NCBI GenBank assembly: GCA_905478725.1
Contig: CAJQJT010000211.1
Span: forward strand, 1-6,875
Reading direction: 5' to 3'
Length of the DNA: 6,875 nucleotides
Source of the DNA: an uncultured Pseudomonadales bacterium
GTDB lineage: Bacteria > Pseudomonadota > Gammaproteobacteria > Pseudomonadales > Porticoccaceae
In this document: in pieces, positions 6,609 through 6,875 of the stretch
Layout of the letters: each line of letters begins with the position of its first letter
Numbering within the stretch: position 1 is the first letter of the stretch
Notes under the pieces: model-generated
Told to the model about the DNA's origin: nothing
Seen by the model: only the letters and a program-made list of their open reading frames with translations
Database searches by the model: none
Program-made: the position numbers and the translations under genes

Positions 6609-6842
6609 TTAACCTGGCCCCGGTCGCTCGTAGGGTTTTAACTCGTAATTCGACTGGAGGAATGCAACCAGATGGATGAGCTGGTTCACTGTCATCACAT
6701 CGTTGTAGTCCCGCATCAGTGATTCGCCATCAGCAGTACTTACCGGCCTTCCAGAGTAGCGACCTTTCAGTCGATGCGACGGATTAACGATCGAAGTAAC
6801 AAGTTGGCCATAGGTTTGTATTGAAACTACCTTGCCACCTAA
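6609..6842 (-). pseudogene. C-terminal remnant of a small cytochrome c family protein
   Basis: The minus strand has 77 sense codons between an in-frame TAG (6843-6845) and a TAA (6609-6611), with no start codon where the family would need one. It reads LGGKVVSIQTYGQLVTSIV, NPSHRLKGRYSG, VSTADGESLMRDYNDVMTV, then NQLIHLVAFLQSNYEL. This matches my memory of the C-terminal half of small c-type cytochromes, with LGGxVxxVxTYGELVTSIINPSHR and YNDVMTVxQLIDLVAFLQ blocks. In that family the haem-binding CxxCH lies about 40 residues before LGG, beyond the window edge. Upstream of the TAG a different frame (to 6875) reads GIVVVV just before LGGKV, which would suit a frameshift near 6843. Either a nonsense or a frameshift lesion would break the gene. 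The coding match is fairly clear; the family name is moderate. Confidence 0.6.
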
Positions 6843-6875
6843 CTACAACAACAATACCTGCACAATTAGTAAAAA

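Overview
The window looks like chromosomal DNA of a gammaproteobacterium. Two housekeeping RNA-modification genes, trhO and rlmJ, match the gammaproteobacterial forms closely, and a HopJ-family gene plus a zinc-type TonB-dependent receptor remnant fit a marine Cellvibrionales/Alteromonadales-like host. That lineage is inferred from remembered family resemblance; no search was run.

Layout. (1) Positions 1-1694 hold conserved RNA-modification genes: the 3' part of trhO (tRNA uridine hydroxylase, +), convergent with a complete rlmJ (23S rRNA m6A2030 methyltransferase, -). (2) Positions 1775-4799 hold an accessory pair of divergent genes around a 188-bp AT-rich spacer. On the minus strand is a secreted 529-residue protein made of about sixteen 17-residue NTAxG-type repeats, ending in a Peptidase_S74 intramolecular chaperone domain and a coiled coil. 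On the plus strand is a 388-residue protein with a lectin-like beta-sandwich N-terminal half and a DUF3047 C-terminal half. (3) Positions 4800-5357 hold hairpins, a probable dispersed repeat and a complete hopJ-family gene (-). (4) Positions 5467-6875 are a decay zone: a frameshifted 3' remnant of a ZnuD-like TonB-dependent receptor (+) still followed by its terminator, about 280 bp with no recognisable gene, then a minus-strand remnant matching the C-terminus of a small cytochrome c family and interrupted by an in-frame stop.

How the genes may work together. trhO and rlmJ act independently in RNA modification. The divergent S74-repeat and DUF3047 genes may be co-regulated and could form an envelope or surface module (a fibre or adhesin plus a possible sugar-binding protein); this is inference from adjacency only and is the best candidate here for something undescribed. 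No mobile-element gene, tRNA, rRNA or CRISPR array was found.
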